Of a stretch of DNA of 57,045 nucleotides, positions 1 through 8,696 are shown in pieces; within the stretch, counting starts at the first letter, position 1, and every line of letters begins with the position of its first letter. Both the position numbers and the translations under genes were made by a program. Below the pieces are notes generated by a model. That model had not been told where the DNA came from. It saw nothing but the letters and a program-made list of their open reading frames with translations, and ran no database searches. Origin of the DNA: an uncultured Pseudomonadota bacterium (GTDB lineage: Bacteria > Pseudomonadota > Gammaproteobacteria > Steroidobacterales > Steroidobacteraceae); contig CAISEB010000027.1 of assembly GCA_903884235.1 (NCBI GenBank), forward strand, positions 1-57,045. The letters are read 5' to 3'.

Positions 1-1166
1 CCCGCCGCGGGCGCCGCGTCGGCTCGCGCGAGGCGCGTCCAGTCGAGCGGACCGCCGACGCGCTCGGACACCGCAAGCCCCATCGCGGCCTGCCGCGGCG
101 CGGCCGGCGCCGCGGCGGGCGCGCCGGCGAACGCCGAGGAGGCGATGGGCCCTGCCGCATCCGCCACCGGGCGGGTGCCGGCGAGCACGGTCTCCACGGT
201 GCGCCGCACGAAGTCATGGACGGTGCGCGAGTCGCGGAAGCGGACCTCCAGCTTCTGCGGGTGCGCATTGGCATCGACCCGCGCCGGATCGAGGTCGAGG
301 TACAGCACGTAGGCCGGGTGGCGACCGTGGAACAGCACGTCGCGATAGCCCTGGCGGACCGCATTGCCGAGGAAGCGATCGCGCACGGCGCGGCCGTTGA
401 CGACCAGATACTGCTCGTCGGGCTGCGCGCGCGTGTAGGTCGGCAGCCCGACCCAGCCGCGCAGCGACATCCCGAGCGCGGAGTGCTCGACGTAGAGCGA
501 CCCGGCCACGAACTCCGCGCCGAGCATCGCGGCGAGCCGGCGCTCCTCGGCGAGGCGCGTGTCGGCCGCCTCGACGGCGAAGGAGCGTCGCCCGTTGTGG
601 GTCAGCATGAACCCGACCGATGGACGTGCGAGGGCGAGCCGGACCAGCGTGCGCTCGAGGTGCTGGAACTCGGTGGCCGGGCTGCGCAGGAACTTGCGCC
701 GCGCCGGGACGTTGAAGAAGAGATCGCGCACCTCCACCGACGTGCCGGGTGGATGCGGTGCCGGGCGCGGCTCGCCCACGTGGCCGCCATCGACGTCGAC
801 CTGGACCGCGTGGCTCGCGCCCGTCTCGCGCGAGCTCAACCGGAGGCGTGCGACCGAGGCGATGCTCGGCAGCGCCTCGCCGCGAAAGCCGAGGCTCGCG
901 ACGTGCTCGAGGTCATCGAGGCTGGCGATCTTGCTGGTCGCATGCCGCTCGAGCGCGAGCGGCAGCTCGTCGGCCGGGATGCCGCAGCCATCGTCGCGGA
1001 CCGCGACGAGCGCGATGCCGCCCTCCTCGGCCGCGACCTCGATGCGGCGCGCACCGGCGTCGAGGGCGTTCTCGACCAATTCCTTGGCGAGGGATGCGGG
1101 GCGTTCGATGACCTCGCCGGCGGCGATCTGGTTGACGAGGTGGGACGGCAGCAGGCGGATCGGCAT
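1..1166 (-). CDS. mutL: DNA mismatch repair protein MutL (3' end cut by window edge)
   Basis: Only the first 388 codons of a protein that is usually about 600 residues are present; the C-terminal dimerisation part lies beyond base 1. The product is the GHKL ATPase that couples MutS mismatch recognition to strand removal. Visible motifs are the start [19 protein letters not shown], catalytic Glu32 in [21 protein letters not shown] and GFRGEAL, then the transducer domain. The ATG at 1164-1166 begins the conserved MutL N terminus. It follows the amidase gene by 56 bases, probably in one transcript. The last residues seen are a low-complexity Ala/Pro linker, as expected between the two MutL halves. 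Confidence 0.96.
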   Translation of the reverse strand, partial: MPIRLLPSHLVNQIAAGEVIERPASLAKELVENALDAGARRIEVAAEEGGIALVAVRDDGCGIPADELPLALERHATSKIASLDDLEHVASLGFRGEALPSIASVARLRLSSRETGASHAVQVDVDGGHVGEPRPAPHPPGTSVEVRDLFFNVPARRKFLRSPATEFQHLERTLVRLALARPSVGFMLTHNGRRSFAVEAADTRLAEERRLAAMLGAEFVAGSLYVEHSALGMSLRGWVGLPTYTRAQPDEQYLVVNGRAVRDRFLGNAVRQGYRDVLFHGRHPAYVLYLDLDPARVDANAHPQKLEVRFRDSRTVHDFVRRTVETVLAGTRPVADAAGPIASSAFAGAPAAAPAAPRQAAMGLAVSERVGGPLDWTRLARADAAPAA

Positions 1167-1222
1167 GCGTGGGAACCGCAGGCCGCGTGAGGGGGCGGCG
1201 CGGGCGCCAGTCTACCAGCCGG

Positions 1223-2482
1223 TCAGCGCCTGAGCGTGCGTCCGACGGCGCCGCCGTCCTCGCCCTGCGGCGCGAGCAGCGCCGCGAGGCGCGTGCCGGG
1301 GGGCGGGTTCTCGTGGAAATAGCTGCGCAGGCCCGAGAGGATCGCCTCGGCGAGCCGCGCCTGGTACTTCTCGTCCCGCAGGCGCTTCTCCTCGCCCGGG
1401 TTCGTGATGTACGCCGTCTCGACCAGCAGCGACGGGATATCCGGCGACTTCAGTACGACGAACCCGGCCTGCTGCACGCGCGCCTTGCGCACGTCGCCGA
1501 TCTCGTTGAGCTCGTTCAGCACCTTCTCGGCGGCCACCATGCTGGCGCTCATCGCCGCCGACTGGGACAGGTCGAGCAGCACCGAGGCGAGCACGTTGTC
1601 CTTGTCATCGAGCGACACGCCGCCGACGAGGTCGGCGGAATTCTCCCGATCGGCGAGCCAGCGGGCGGCCTCGCTGGTCGCGCCATGCGCGGAGAGCACG
1701 TAGACCGACGCGCCGCTGACGCCGGGATCGCGGACGGCGTCGGCGTGCACCGAGACGAACAGGTCCGCCTGCGCGAGCCGCGCGCGATGGATGCGCTCGC
1801 GCAGCGGCACGAAATAGTCGCCGTCGCGGGTCAGCACGGCGCGCATGCCGCGCTCGGCGTTGATGCGCGCGGCCAGCACGCGGGCGACGGCGAGGGTGAT
1901 GTTCTTCTCGTGGGTGCCGTCGGGCCCGCTCGCACCCGGATCCTCGCCGCCGTGTCCGGCATCGACGGCAATGACGAGATCGCGAGCCGCGGGCGCCGGA
2001 CGCATCGGCGTGGGCGGGGCGGCCGCGGCGGCCGGCGGCGGCGCGGTGCTGTTGGCCGCCGGCGTTGCCGGATGGCTGTCGTCGGGCACCACCAGATCGA
2101 TCAGCAGGTGCCGCCCGTCCGCGGATGGCGCACGGCGTACGGCGACCGGGCGATCGACGTCGAGCACGATGCGCAGCACCCCGCCCTCGCGCGGCGCGGC
2201 GCGAACGTGGCGCACGAGGCCAGCCCCGGCCGGCAGGTGCACCTGTCGGTCGATCGTCGCCGACTTGATGTCGAGCACCACGCGGGGCGGGTTGTCGAGC
2301 GTGAACAGCTGGTCGGCGACCGGGTCGCTGACGTCCACGGCGAGGCGAGTGCCGCCGGCCACGGCCGCGAGGCGCAGGTCGCGCACCTGCGCGGCGCCGG
2401 CGGGCAGCGCGAGCAGGCACGCGACCAGCGCTGCGGCGCAGCCAGGACGGGTCGAGCGGCGGCTTCGGGCCATCGTACGCAT
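1223..2482 (-). CDS. amiB: N-acetylmuramoyl-L-alanine amidase, AMIN + Amidase_3 (AmiB/AmiC type)
   Basis: A 419-residue periplasmic zinc amidase that cuts the lactyl-L-alanine bond of peptidoglycan during daughter-cell separation. An arginine-rich N terminus and hydrophobic segment to about residue 31 look like a signal peptide. An AMIN domain (about 33-132) should target it to the septum. After an Ala/Pro linker comes Amidase_3, with zinc ligands His177 (DAGHGG), Glu192 (HEKN) and His246 (SVHAD) and catalytic Glu355 (VETAYITN). There is no C-terminal LysM. Its place between tsaE and mutL matches E. coli amiB. Activation by an EnvC/NlpD-type factor is family knowledge, not seen here. Confidence 0.94.
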   Translation of the reverse strand: MRTMARSRRSTRPGCAAALVACLLALPAGAAQVRDLRLAAVAGGTRLAVDVSDPVADQLFTLDNPPRVVLDIKSATIDRQVHLPAGAGLVRHVRAAPREGGVLRIVLDVDRPVAVRRAPSADGRHLLIDLVVPDDSHPATPAANSTAPPPAAAAAPPTPMRPAPAARDLVIAVDAGHGGEDPGASGPDGTHEKNITLAVARVLAARINAERGMRAVLTRDGDYFVPLRERIHRARLAQADLFVSVHADAVRDPGVSGASVYVLSAHGATSEAARWLADRENSADLVGGVSLDDKDNVLASVLLDLSQSAAMSASMVAAEKVLNELNEIGDVRKARVQQAGFVVLKSPDIPSLLVETAYITNPGEEKRLRDEKYQARLAEAILSGLRSYFHENPPPGTRLAALLAPQGEDGGAVGRTLRR

Positions 2483-2522
2483 CCCAAAAGCGTACGCCCT
2501 GATCAGAGAATTTTCAAATTAG

Positions 2523-2528
2523 ATTATA
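2523..2528 (-). promoter_or_regulatory. Candidate -10 box for amiB-mutL
   Basis: On the minus strand this reads TATAAT, a perfect -10 match inside the short A/T-rich gap (2483-2545) between tsaE and the amidase gene. The base 17 positions upstream gives only a poor -35. The predicted transcript start near 2516 would leave a leader of about 35 bases. It would allow amiB-mutL to be expressed apart from nnr-tsaE. Inference only. Confidence 0.4.
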
Positions 2529-2545
2529 GACCTACGAGATTTACC

Positions 2546-3037
2546 TCATCCCGACTCTGCGCCCCAGACCGCAGCCACCGCCTGGCCCCGCGCCGTCCTG
2601 CCCCTCGCAACCAGGTGGCGGGCCTCGCCCGCGTAGGCGAGCTCGACGGCGAGGTCGGCCTCCGCAGCGACGGTTCCGATCCGCTCGGGCCACTCGACGA
2701 TCACCCATTGGCCCGGCCCCGCGAGGTCCCGGAACCCGAGCCCCTCGAGATCCTCGGCCCCGCCCAGTCGGTACCAGTCGAGGTGATGCACGCGCCCGGC
2801 ATCGAGGGCGTAGGTCTCGACGAGCGTATAGGTCGGGCTGCGCACGGCGCCCGTGACGCCGAGGGCCTCGAGCAGCCCCCGCACCAGCGTCGTCTTGCCG
2901 GCACCGAGGTCGCCGGCGAGCGTCACGAACAGGCCCTGGCCGCCGTCGGCGGGGAGCGCGCGCGCAAGCGCGGCGCCCGCCGCTCGGGTCGCGCGCTCGT
3001 CGGCGAGCAGTCGGGTCAGGGCGCGGGGTTCACGCAC
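2546..3037 (-). CDS. tsaE: tRNA t6A37 synthesis ATPase TsaE
   Basis: A 163-residue P-loop ATPase that works with TsaB, TsaC and TsaD to make N6-threonylcarbamoyl-adenosine at position 37 of ANN-decoding tRNAs. Walker A is GDLGAGKTT (42-50), followed by the family signatures SPTYTLVETY and HHLDWYRLGG. The chosen GTG start (3035-3037) lies inside the end of nnr, giving a 22-base overlap and probable translational coupling. A much longer reading in this frame runs antisense-like through nnr and has no TsaE homology, so it was trimmed. Confidence 0.93.
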   Translation of the reverse strand: MREPRALTRLLADERATRAAGAALARALPADGGQGLFVTLAGDLGAGKTTLVRGLLEALGVTGAVRSPTYTLVETYALDAGRVHHLDWYRLGGAEDLEGLGFRDLAGPGQWVIVEWPERIGTVAAEADLAVELAYAGEARHLVARGRTARGQAVAAVWGAESG

Positions 3038-4509
3038 GACGGCAGGCTCGCGAGGACATCGGAGGCCACCAGGCCCCGTTCGCCGGCGCGCGCGGCGAGA
3101 TCGCCGGCCGCGGCGTGCACGGCGACACCGACTGCGGCCGCGGATGCGAGTGCGGCCCGCGGATCCGCCTGCTGCGCCGCGATCGCGGCGATCACGCCAG
3201 TGAGCACATCGCCCATGCCGGCGACCGCCATGCCGGGGTTGCCGCGATCGCAGACCTGCGGCGGCGCACCGCTGGCCGCAACCAGCGTGCCGGCGCCTTT
3301 CAGCACGATCACGCCGCCATAGCGTTCGACCAACGCATGCGCCGAGGCGAGCCGGTCGGCCTGGACGGCCGTCGCGCTGGTGCCGAGCAGCCGCCCGGCT
3401 TCGCCGGGATGCGGTGTCAGGCACCACGCCGGTCCGCACCGGGGACGCTCCGCGAGCAGGTTCAGGGCATCGGCGTCGACGACCAGTGGCCGACCGGAGG
3501 CGAACGCCACCTCGACGAGCCCGCGCGCCCACGCCGAGCGGCCGAGGCCCGGACCGACCGCGACCACATCCGCCGCCTCCAGCGCCGCATGCAGGCTGGC
3601 CGCATCCTCCGTCGGAAGGCAAATCAGTTCGGGGCGGCCCGCCGCGATCATCGCGGCGTGCGCCGGGCTCGTCGCCACCGTCACGAGGCCTGCGCCCGCG
3701 CGCAGTGCCGCCTCGCCGGCGAGGCGCGCGGCTCCCGGCATGCCCGGTCCGCCGCCAATGACCAGCACGCGCCCGTTGCTGCCCTTGTGCGCAGTGCGTG
3801 GCCGGCGCGGCAGCAGGCGGCGGACATCGTCCGCGGTGATCCGCCGCAACCGCGGCTGCGCATCGCCGAAGGCCGACGCCGGCACGCCGAGGCCATCCCA
3901 TTCGAGCCGGCCCACGTGGTCGGGTCCGTCGCCGAGGAAGAGGCCGGACTTTAGGCCGACGAACGTCACCGTCAGCGCGGCCCGGACGGCGATGCCACGC
4001 ACCCGGCCCGTGTCGGCGTCGAGCCCTGAGGGCAGGTCGAGCGCGACCACGGGGCGGTCGGCGCCATTGACCATCGCGATCAGCGCGGCGTACGGCTCGC
4101 CGACGTCGCGCCCGAGCCCGGTGCCGAGCAGGCCGTCGACGACCACCTCGGCCTCCCGGACGAGCGCGGCGCTCCACGGCGTCTCCACCCCGCCACCGTC
4201 GGCCCAGTCCGATCGCGCGCGCGCGGCATCGCCGTCGGCGGCGGCGCCGGCCGGCGCGACGAGCACGACCCCGATCCCCGCGGCCCGCGCGAGCCGCGCG
4301 ACGACGTACGCATCGCCGCCGTTGTTGCCGGGGCCGGCGAGCACGAGCAGGCGTCGCGCGAGGGGCCACTGCCGGCGCAGCAGCGAGAAGGCGGCCTCCC
4401 CGGCGCGCGCCATCAGTTCGGCACCCGGAATCCCGAGCACCTCGGTGGCATGGCGGTCGGCGGCGCGGACGGCGGCGGCGGCGTAGACGGGCGCGGGAAG
4501 TGGGGTCAT
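3016..4509 (-). CDS. nnr: Bifunctional NAD(P)H-hydrate epimerase / ADP-dependent dehydratase
   Basis: A 497-residue metabolite-repair enzyme. The N-terminal YjeF_N half (about 1-215) interconverts R- and S-NAD(P)HX and shows GPGNNGGD (59-66). The C-terminal carbohydrate-kinase-like half dehydrates S-NAD(P)HX using ADP; it shows LTPHPGEAGRLLG and, near the end, CDRGNPGMAVAGMGDVLTG. The length is that of the E. coli fused enzyme. It is divergent from queG and starts the nnr-tsaE-amiB-mutL block, as in enterobacteria. Confidence 0.95.
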   Translation of the reverse strand: MTPLPAPVYAAAAVRAADRHATEVLGIPGAELMARAGEAAFSLLRRQWPLARRLLVLAGPGNNGGDAYVVARLARAAGIGVVLVAPAGAAADGDAARARSDWADGGGVETPWSAALVREAEVVVDGLLGTGLGRDVGEPYAALIAMVNGADRPVVALDLPSGLDADTGRVRGIAVRAALTVTFVGLKSGLFLGDGPDHVGRLEWDGLGVPASAFGDAQPRLRRITADDVRRLLPRRPRTAHKGSNGRVLVIGGGPGMPGAARLAGEAALRAGAGLVTVATSPAHAAMIAAGRPELICLPTEDAASLHAALEAADVVAVGPGLGRSAWARGLVEVAFASGRPLVVDADALNLLAERPRCGPAWCLTPHPGEAGRLLGTSATAVQADRLASAHALVERYGGVIVLKGAGTLVAASGAPPQVCDRGNPGMAVAGMGDVLTGVIAAIAAQQADPRAALASAAAVGVAVHAAAGDLAARAGERGLVASDVLASLPSCVNPAP

Positions 4510-4538
4510 GGGGGAGATTATCCCCCAGCGGCGCGGCC

Positions 4539-4544
4539 TATACT
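4539..4544 (+). promoter_or_regulatory. Candidate -10 box of queG
   Basis: TATACT, ten bases before the queG ATG. The implied transcript start (about 4551) leaves only about three leader bases, and no Shine-Dalgarno sequence is visible before the ATG, so a leaderless mRNA is possible. No convincing -35 is seen. Confidence 0.4.
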
Positions 4545-4553
4545 CGGCGCCCC

Positions 4554-5630
4554 ATGAATGGCCCCCTCCCCGAGACCCTCGCGGACGACATCAAGGCGCT
4601 CGCCCGCGACCTCGGCTTCGACGAGGTCGGGATCGCCGGGCTCGACCTCGCCGAGGACGAGGCCCGCCTCGTCGAATGGCTCGAGGCCGGTCTGCACGGC
4701 GAGCTGCACTACATGGAGCGCTTCGGCGCGCGTCGCGCACGCCCGGCCTCGATCAAGCCCGGCACGGTTCGCGTGATCTCGGTGCGCCTCGACTACTGGC
4801 CGGGCACGGCGCGCGACCCGTTCGCGACGCTGGCGGACGGCCGGGCGGCATACGTCTCGCGCTACGCGGTCGGGCGCGACTACCACCGGCTGATGCGCAA
4901 CCGGCTGCAGGCGCTCGCCGACCGGATCGGCGAGCGCATCGGCGAGTTCGGCTACCGGGTCTTCGTGGACACGGGCCCGGTGCTGGAGAAGCCCCTGGCC
5001 CGCAATGCCGGGCTCGGCTGGATCGGCAAGCACACCAACCTGATCAATGCCCGCGCCGGCTCCTACTTCTTCCTCGGCGAGCTGTACACGGACCTGCCGC
5101 TCCCGGCCGACACGCCGGCGACGGGCCACTGCGGCAGCTGCACCGCGTGCCTGCCCGCCTGCCCCACGGGCGCGATCGTCGCGCCCTACCGGCTCGACGC
5201 GAGACGCTGCATTTCCTACCTGACGATCGAGCTCGAAGGATCCATCCCGGTGGATCTCAGAGCACCGATGGGCAACCGGATCTACGGATGCGACGACTGC
5301 CAGCTCGCGTGTCCCTGGAACAAGTTCGCGCAGGTGTCGCGCGAGACTGGGTTCGAGCCGCGCCACGGGCTCGATTCAGCGGCGCTCGTCGACCTGTTCG
5401 CGTGGACCGCCGCGGAATTCGACGAACGCCTGCGCGGCAGCCCGATCCGTCGCATCGGCCACGAGCGCTGGCTGCGCAACATCGCGGTCGCGCTCGGCAA
5501 CGCCCCGGCCGACCGCGACGTCGTCGCCGCGCTCGAGGCCCGCCGCGAGGACGCCTCGGCGCTCGTGCGCGAGCACGTCGCCTGGGCGCTCGAGGCGCAG
5601 GCGCGCCGGCTCAGCCCCGGAACGGGTTGA
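4554..5630 (+). CDS. queG: Epoxyqueuosine reductase
   Basis: A 358-residue cobalamin-dependent iron-sulfur enzyme that reduces epoxyqueuosine to queuosine in the wobble position of GUN tRNAs. Two ferredoxin-like 4Fe-4S motifs are visible, CGSCTACLPACPTGAI (about residue 190-205) and CDDCQLACPWNK (about 246-257), with a HEAT-like C-terminal helical part. I chose the ATG at 4554 (MNGPLPETLADDIKALARDLG) because the 18 upstream in-frame residues would be read through the promoter and have no homology. Divergent from nnr. Its 3' end overlaps the convergent kinase gene by 20 bases. Confidence 0.95.
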   Translation: MNGPLPETLADDIKALARDLGFDEVGIAGLDLAEDEARLVEWLEAGLHGELHYMERFGARRARPASIKPGTVRVISVRLDYWPGTARDPFATLADGRAAYVSRYAVGRDYHRLMRNRLQALADRIGERIGEFGYRVFVDTGPVLEKPLARNAGLGWIGKHTNLINARAGSYFFLGELYTDLPLPADTPATGHCGSCTACLPACPTGAIVAPYRLDARRCISYLTIELEGSIPVDLRAPMGNRIYGCDDCQLACPWNKFAQVSRETGFEPRHGLDSAALVDLFAWTAAEFDERLRGSPIRRIGHERWLRNIAVALGNAPADRDVVAALEARREDASALVREHVAWALEAQARRLSPGTG

Positions 5631-6276
5631 AGTAGTGCCGGCCGCGCCGCGGCCGGTTGATCTCGGCCTGCAGCTGCGCGAAGTGCGCGTCGTTGCCGAT
5701 GAAGTCGACGTCGCCCGCATTCACGATCAGCAGCGGCGTCGAGTCGTACAGGTGAAAGAAGCGCGTGTACGCATCCACCAGCCGATCGAGGTATTCGCGC
5801 TCCATGCCCTGCTCGTAGCGGATGCCGCGGCGCGCAATGCGCTCCTGCAGCGCCTCGACCGGCGCCTGCAGGTAGACCACGAGATCCGGCACCGGCGTGT
5901 CGATCGCCAGGCGCTCGTAAACCTGCTCGTAGAGCGCGTACTCCTCGTCATCGAGCGTGACACGCGCGAACAGGCGGTCCTTCTCGAGCATGAAATCCGC
6001 GATCCGGACCGGCGCGAACAGGTCGCTCTGGCGCAGCTGCTGCATCTGCCGCGCGCGCTGGAACAGGAAGAACAGCTGCGCCGGGAACGCGCCGGTGCGC
6101 GGGCTGCGGTAGAAGCGCTCGAGGAACGGGTTGTCCTCCGCGTGCTCGAGCACGAGGTCGGCGCCGCTGACCTCGGCGAGCTTGCGCGCGAGGCTGGTCT
6201 TGCCGACGCCGATCGGGCCCTCGATCACGATGTGACGGAGGCTGGGGGCTGCGGCGGAAACGGGCGGAGTCGTCAC
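5611..6276 (-). CDS. Deoxynucleoside kinase (dNK family)
   Basis: A 221-residue P-loop kinase of the deoxyadenosine/deoxyguanosine kinase family, which phosphorylates salvaged deoxynucleosides. Walker A is GPIGVGKTS (20-28); FLFQRARQM and the lid motif RIARRGIRYEQGME agree with the family. Substrate choice cannot be read from the sequence. It sits 10 bases after folK in a pcnB-folK-dNK run, where enterobacteria carry panBCD. Confidence 0.88.
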   Translation of the reverse strand: MTTPPVSAAAPSLRHIVIEGPIGVGKTSLARKLAEVSGADLVLEHAEDNPFLERFYRSPRTGAFPAQLFFLFQRARQMQQLRQSDLFAPVRIADFMLEKDRLFARVTLDDEEYALYEQVYERLAIDTPVPDLVVYLQAPVEALQERIARRGIRYEQGMEREYLDRLVDAYTRFFHLYDSTPLLIVNAGDVDFIGNDAHFAQLQAEINRPRRGRHYFNPFRG

Positions 6277-6286
6277 GCTGGGCGGC

Positions 6287-6781
6287 TCACTGCAGGGTCA
6301 GGTCATCGCCGCGCACCGCGGCCTTCAGTCGAGCCACCCGGCCGCGGCCCGGGATCCACAGATCGGGCGCAAGTTCCGCCAGAGGATACAGGACGAACGC
6401 ACGCTCGTGCATGCGCGGGTGCGGCACTTCGAGATCCGCGAACTGGATCACCTCGGCGCCGAACACCAGCAGGTCGAGGTCGATGCGACGCGGGCCGAAG
6501 CGCACCGCGGGCGGCACCTTGCCGAGCTCGACCTCGGCCGCGCGCAGCGCCGCGTGCAGTGCCGGCGCACCGAGCCGCGTCAGCACGACGGCCACGGTGT
6601 TGAGGAACCGCGGCTGGTCCGCAGGGCCCACGGGATCGGAGCCATAGCGGCGTGCGACGGCGACGAGGCGGGTGTCGGGGATGCGCTCGAGCGCCGCAGT
6701 CGCGGCGTCGAGCTGTCGGGGCGGATCGTCGAGATTGCTGCCGAGGCCGACGAAGGCCGGCGTCCACGACCGCCCGGTCAT
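6287..6781 (-). CDS. folK: 6-hydroxymethyl-7,8-dihydropterin pyrophosphokinase
   Basis: A 164-residue HPPK that transfers pyrophosphate from ATP to hydroxymethyl-dihydropterin in folate synthesis. Motifs: GLGSNL near the N terminus, RFGPRRIDLDLLVFG (magnesium and pterin site) and PHPRMHERAFVLYPLAEL. The ATG at 6779-6781 lies two bases after the pcnB stop codon, so the genes are probably co-translated as in E. coli pcnB-folK. Confidence 0.96.
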   Translation of the reverse strand: MTGRSWTPAFVGLGSNLDDPPRQLDAATAALERIPDTRLVAVARRYGSDPVGPADQPRFLNTVAVVLTRLGAPALHAALRAAEVELGKVPPAVRFGPRRIDLDLLVFGAEVIQFADLEVPHPRMHERAFVLYPLAELAPDLWIPGRGRVARLKAAVRGDDLTLQ

Positions 6782-6783
6782 GG

Positions 6784-8322
6784 TCAGGTGGACGGTGCGC
6801 CGGAATCGGTGCCCGGGGCTCCACCCCGGCCACCGCCGCCACGGCCGCGGCGCCGGCGGCGGCGGCGCGGTCGCCCGTCGCCATCGACCGCATCGGCGGG
6901 CTCCGGCCCTTCGCCCGCCGCGACATTCGCGACGCGCTCCGCGCGCTCGTCGGCGGGCAGCGTCTGGATCTCGGTCCACCAGGCCGCGATCTCGGCGGGG
7001 ATCAACCCGGCCTCGGCGCGCAGCAGCATGAAGTCGTACGCGGCCCGGAACCGGGGATGCTGCAAAAGCGCGAGCGTACGACGCCCGTCGCGACGCTCGA
7101 AGCGCGGCTGCAGCGCGAGCAACTCGCGCAACGGCAGCGTGAAGCGCTTTGGCACGGCGACCCGGCGCAGTTGCTCGGCGAGTACGTCATCGGTCGCGGC
7201 GACCATCGCGAGCGCCTCCGGCATGCCGTCCGCGACGTTCTTCGCCGCGAGGCGCGCAATCGGCCCATACAGCAGCACCGCGAACAGGAACGTCGGCGTC
7301 ACCGACTTTTCGGCGCGCACGCGCGCGTCCGTGCCCTCGAGCCCGAGGCGCAGCAGCTTCGCGGCGGGCCCCTGCGGATCCCGGGCCAGCTCCGCTGCGG
7401 TCGCGGGCAGCAGGTGCGGCAGCAGGTCGAAGTCGATCAGGCTGTCGAGCGAGGCGACGCCGTGGCCGGCGAGGAACAGCTTGTTGGTCTCGTCGAACAG
7501 GCGCGCGGCCGGCACGCCGCCGAGAAGTTCCGCGAGCTCGGTCATCGGCGCGCGGGTACCGGGATGCATCGTGAAGCCGAGCTTGGCTGCGAAGCGCGCG
7601 GCCCGCAGCATGCGCACCGGATCCTCGCGGTAGCGGGTCTCCGGATCGCCGATCAGGCGCAGTACGCGCGCCTGCACGTCGGCGGCACCGCTCACGTAGT
7701 CCCACACCGAGAAGTCGGCGATGTTGTAGTAGAGCGCGTTGCAGGTGAAGTCACGCCGCCAGACGTCGCCGTTGATGTCGCCGTAGACGTTGTCGCGCAG
7801 GATGCGACCGCTGTCGTCGTGGACGCGCTGGTCGTCGACCTCGCGATGATCGTCATCGTCGACCTCGGGCGGGGCCGCGGCCGCGCGGAACGTCGCGACC
7901 TCGATGATCTCGTCGCCGTAGTGCACGTGCGCGAGGCGGAACCGGCGGCCGATGAGGCGGCAGTTGCGGAACAGGCGCCGGACCTCCTCGGGCAACGCGT
8001 CGGTCGCGACGTCGAAGTCCTTCGGGCGGATGCCGAGCAGCAGGTCGCGGACACTGCCACCGACGAGGAACGCCTGGTAGCCCGCATCCTTCAGGCGGTA
8101 GAGCACCTTGAGGGCGGCGGGCGAGACGTGGGCGCGCGAGATCGTGTGCGATGCGCGCGTGATGATGACGGGGCCGCCGTCCGGCGGTACACCGGCGCCG
8201 GGGTTGGCGCTCGAAGCGGGCGTGCTCAGGAACGTTTCTCGCTTGTCGATTGGGATTCTCGTCGTATAATAGCAGGCTAACGTCGACCGGCGCCTCTTCC
8301 GGAACCGACCCAGCGCTCCCAT
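6784..8322 (-). CDS. pcnB: Poly(A) polymerase I
   Basis: A class II nucleotidyltransferase that adds 3' poly(A) tails and promotes RNA decay. The head domain shows LVGGSVRDLLLG, the DFDVAT metal-binding pair and LFRNCRLIGRRFRLAHV, then the RRDFTCNALYYN and PETRYREDPVRMLRAARFAAKLG motifs that mark PcnB rather than a CCA enzyme. An acidic insert rich in Asp/His follows EVATF. The C terminus is Arg/Gly rich ([18 protein letters not shown]), plausible for RNA binding. Start uncertain: the only ATG (8322) overlaps the tRNA gene by 8 bases and would be read through the tRNA promoter. A CTG at 8227-8229 with GAGA upstream is an alternative giving 481 residues. Confidence 0.92.
   Translation of the reverse strand: MGALGRFRKRRRSTLACYYTTRIPIDKRETFLSTPASSANPGAGVPPDGGPVIITRASHTISRAHVSPAALKVLYRLKDAGYQAFLVGGSVRDLLLGIRPKDFDVATDALPEEVRRLFRNCRLIGRRFRLAHVHYGDEIIEVATFRAAAAPPEVDDDDHREVDDQRVHDDSGRILRDNVYGDINGDVWRRDFTCNALYYNIADFSVWDYVSGAADVQARVLRLIGDPETRYREDPVRMLRAARFAAKLGFTMHPGTRAPMTELAELLGGVPAARLFDETNKLFLAGHGVASLDSLIDFDLLPHLLPATAAELARDPQGPAAKLLRLGLEGTDARVRAEKSVTPTFLFAVLLYGPIARLAAKNVADGMPEALAMVAATDDVLAEQLRRVAVPKRFTLPLRELLALQPRFERRDGRRTLALLQHPRFRAAYDFMLLRAEAGLIPAEIAAWWTEIQTLPADERAERVANVAAGEGPEPADAVDGDGRPRRRRRRRGRGGGGRGGAPGTDSGAPST
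8243..8270 (+). promoter_or_regulatory. Sigma-70 promoter for tRNA-Glu
   Basis: TTGTCG (8243-8248), a 16-base spacer and a perfect TATAAT (8265-8270), followed by a G/C-rich discriminator. The predicted start near 8277 leaves about 38 bases of 5' leader before the mature tRNA. Stable-RNA promoters often have such a discriminator, which would fit stringent control. Confidence 0.7.
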
Positions 8323-8390
8323 CGTCTAGAGGCCCAGGACACAGCCCTCTCAAGGCTGGTACGAGGGTTCGAATCCCTCTGGGAGCGCCA
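8315..8390 (+). tRNA. gltT: tRNA-Glu, anticodon CUC
   Basis: A 76-base tRNA with a 7-bp acceptor stem (GCTCCCA with TGGGAGC), D arm TCGTCTAGAGGCCCAGGA as in E. coli tRNA-Glu, anticodon stem CAGCC/GGCTG with loop CTCTCAA (anticodon CTC at 34-36), T arm GAGGGTTCGAATCCCTC, discriminator G and an encoded CCA. It reads GAG, a frequent codon in this G+C-rich genome. The gene symbol is only a convention. Confidence 0.97.
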
Positions 8391-8519
8391 CTTTTCCCTT
8401 GAATTCCAATGGCGTCGCGCGATTACCCGCCGGCCGCGGCGGACGTCGGTCGCTTCCTCGAAGCTTCGCCGATCCATCCCGACCCAGGCCGTGCACCCCC
8501 GGGCAGCGCGCCGACGCGT

Positions 8520-8696
8520 TCAGCCGTTGGCCAGCGAAAATGTAGCCTTGGTCACGCCGCAATCCGGGCAGCCCCAGTCATCCGGCACATCGGCCCAGCG
8601 CGTACCGGGCGGCACGCCATGATCAGGGTCGCCGACCGCCTCGTCGTAGATGTAGCCGCACACCTGGCACTCGTACTTGCGGGATCCCTCGCTCAT
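8520..8696 (-). CDS. Rubredoxin
   Basis: A 58-residue one-iron electron carrier. Iron ligands are Cys10/Cys13 (CQVCG) and Cys43/Cys46 (CPDCG); between them are the family's [16 protein letters not shown] and WADVPDDW. Its ATG overlaps the stop of the TIM-barrel gene (ATGA), so it is translationally coupled to it and to the desaturase upstream. The context suggests that it donates electrons to the desaturase. Bases 8391-8519 between it and the tRNA hold no recognisable feature. Confidence 0.96.
   Translation of the reverse strand: MSEGSRKYECQVCGYIYDEAVGDPDHGVPPGTRWADVPDDWGCPDCGVTKATFSLANG

Noticed and set aside
1169-3322. A 717-codon plus-strand frame over amiB and tsaE
   Set aside because: Shadow of the minus-strand genes, which show clear AMIN, Amidase_3 and TsaE motifs.
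2546-4369. A fused 607-codon nnr-tsaE frame
   Set aside because: The upstream part is in a different frame from nnr and is low complexity; TsaE begins at the GTG at 3037.
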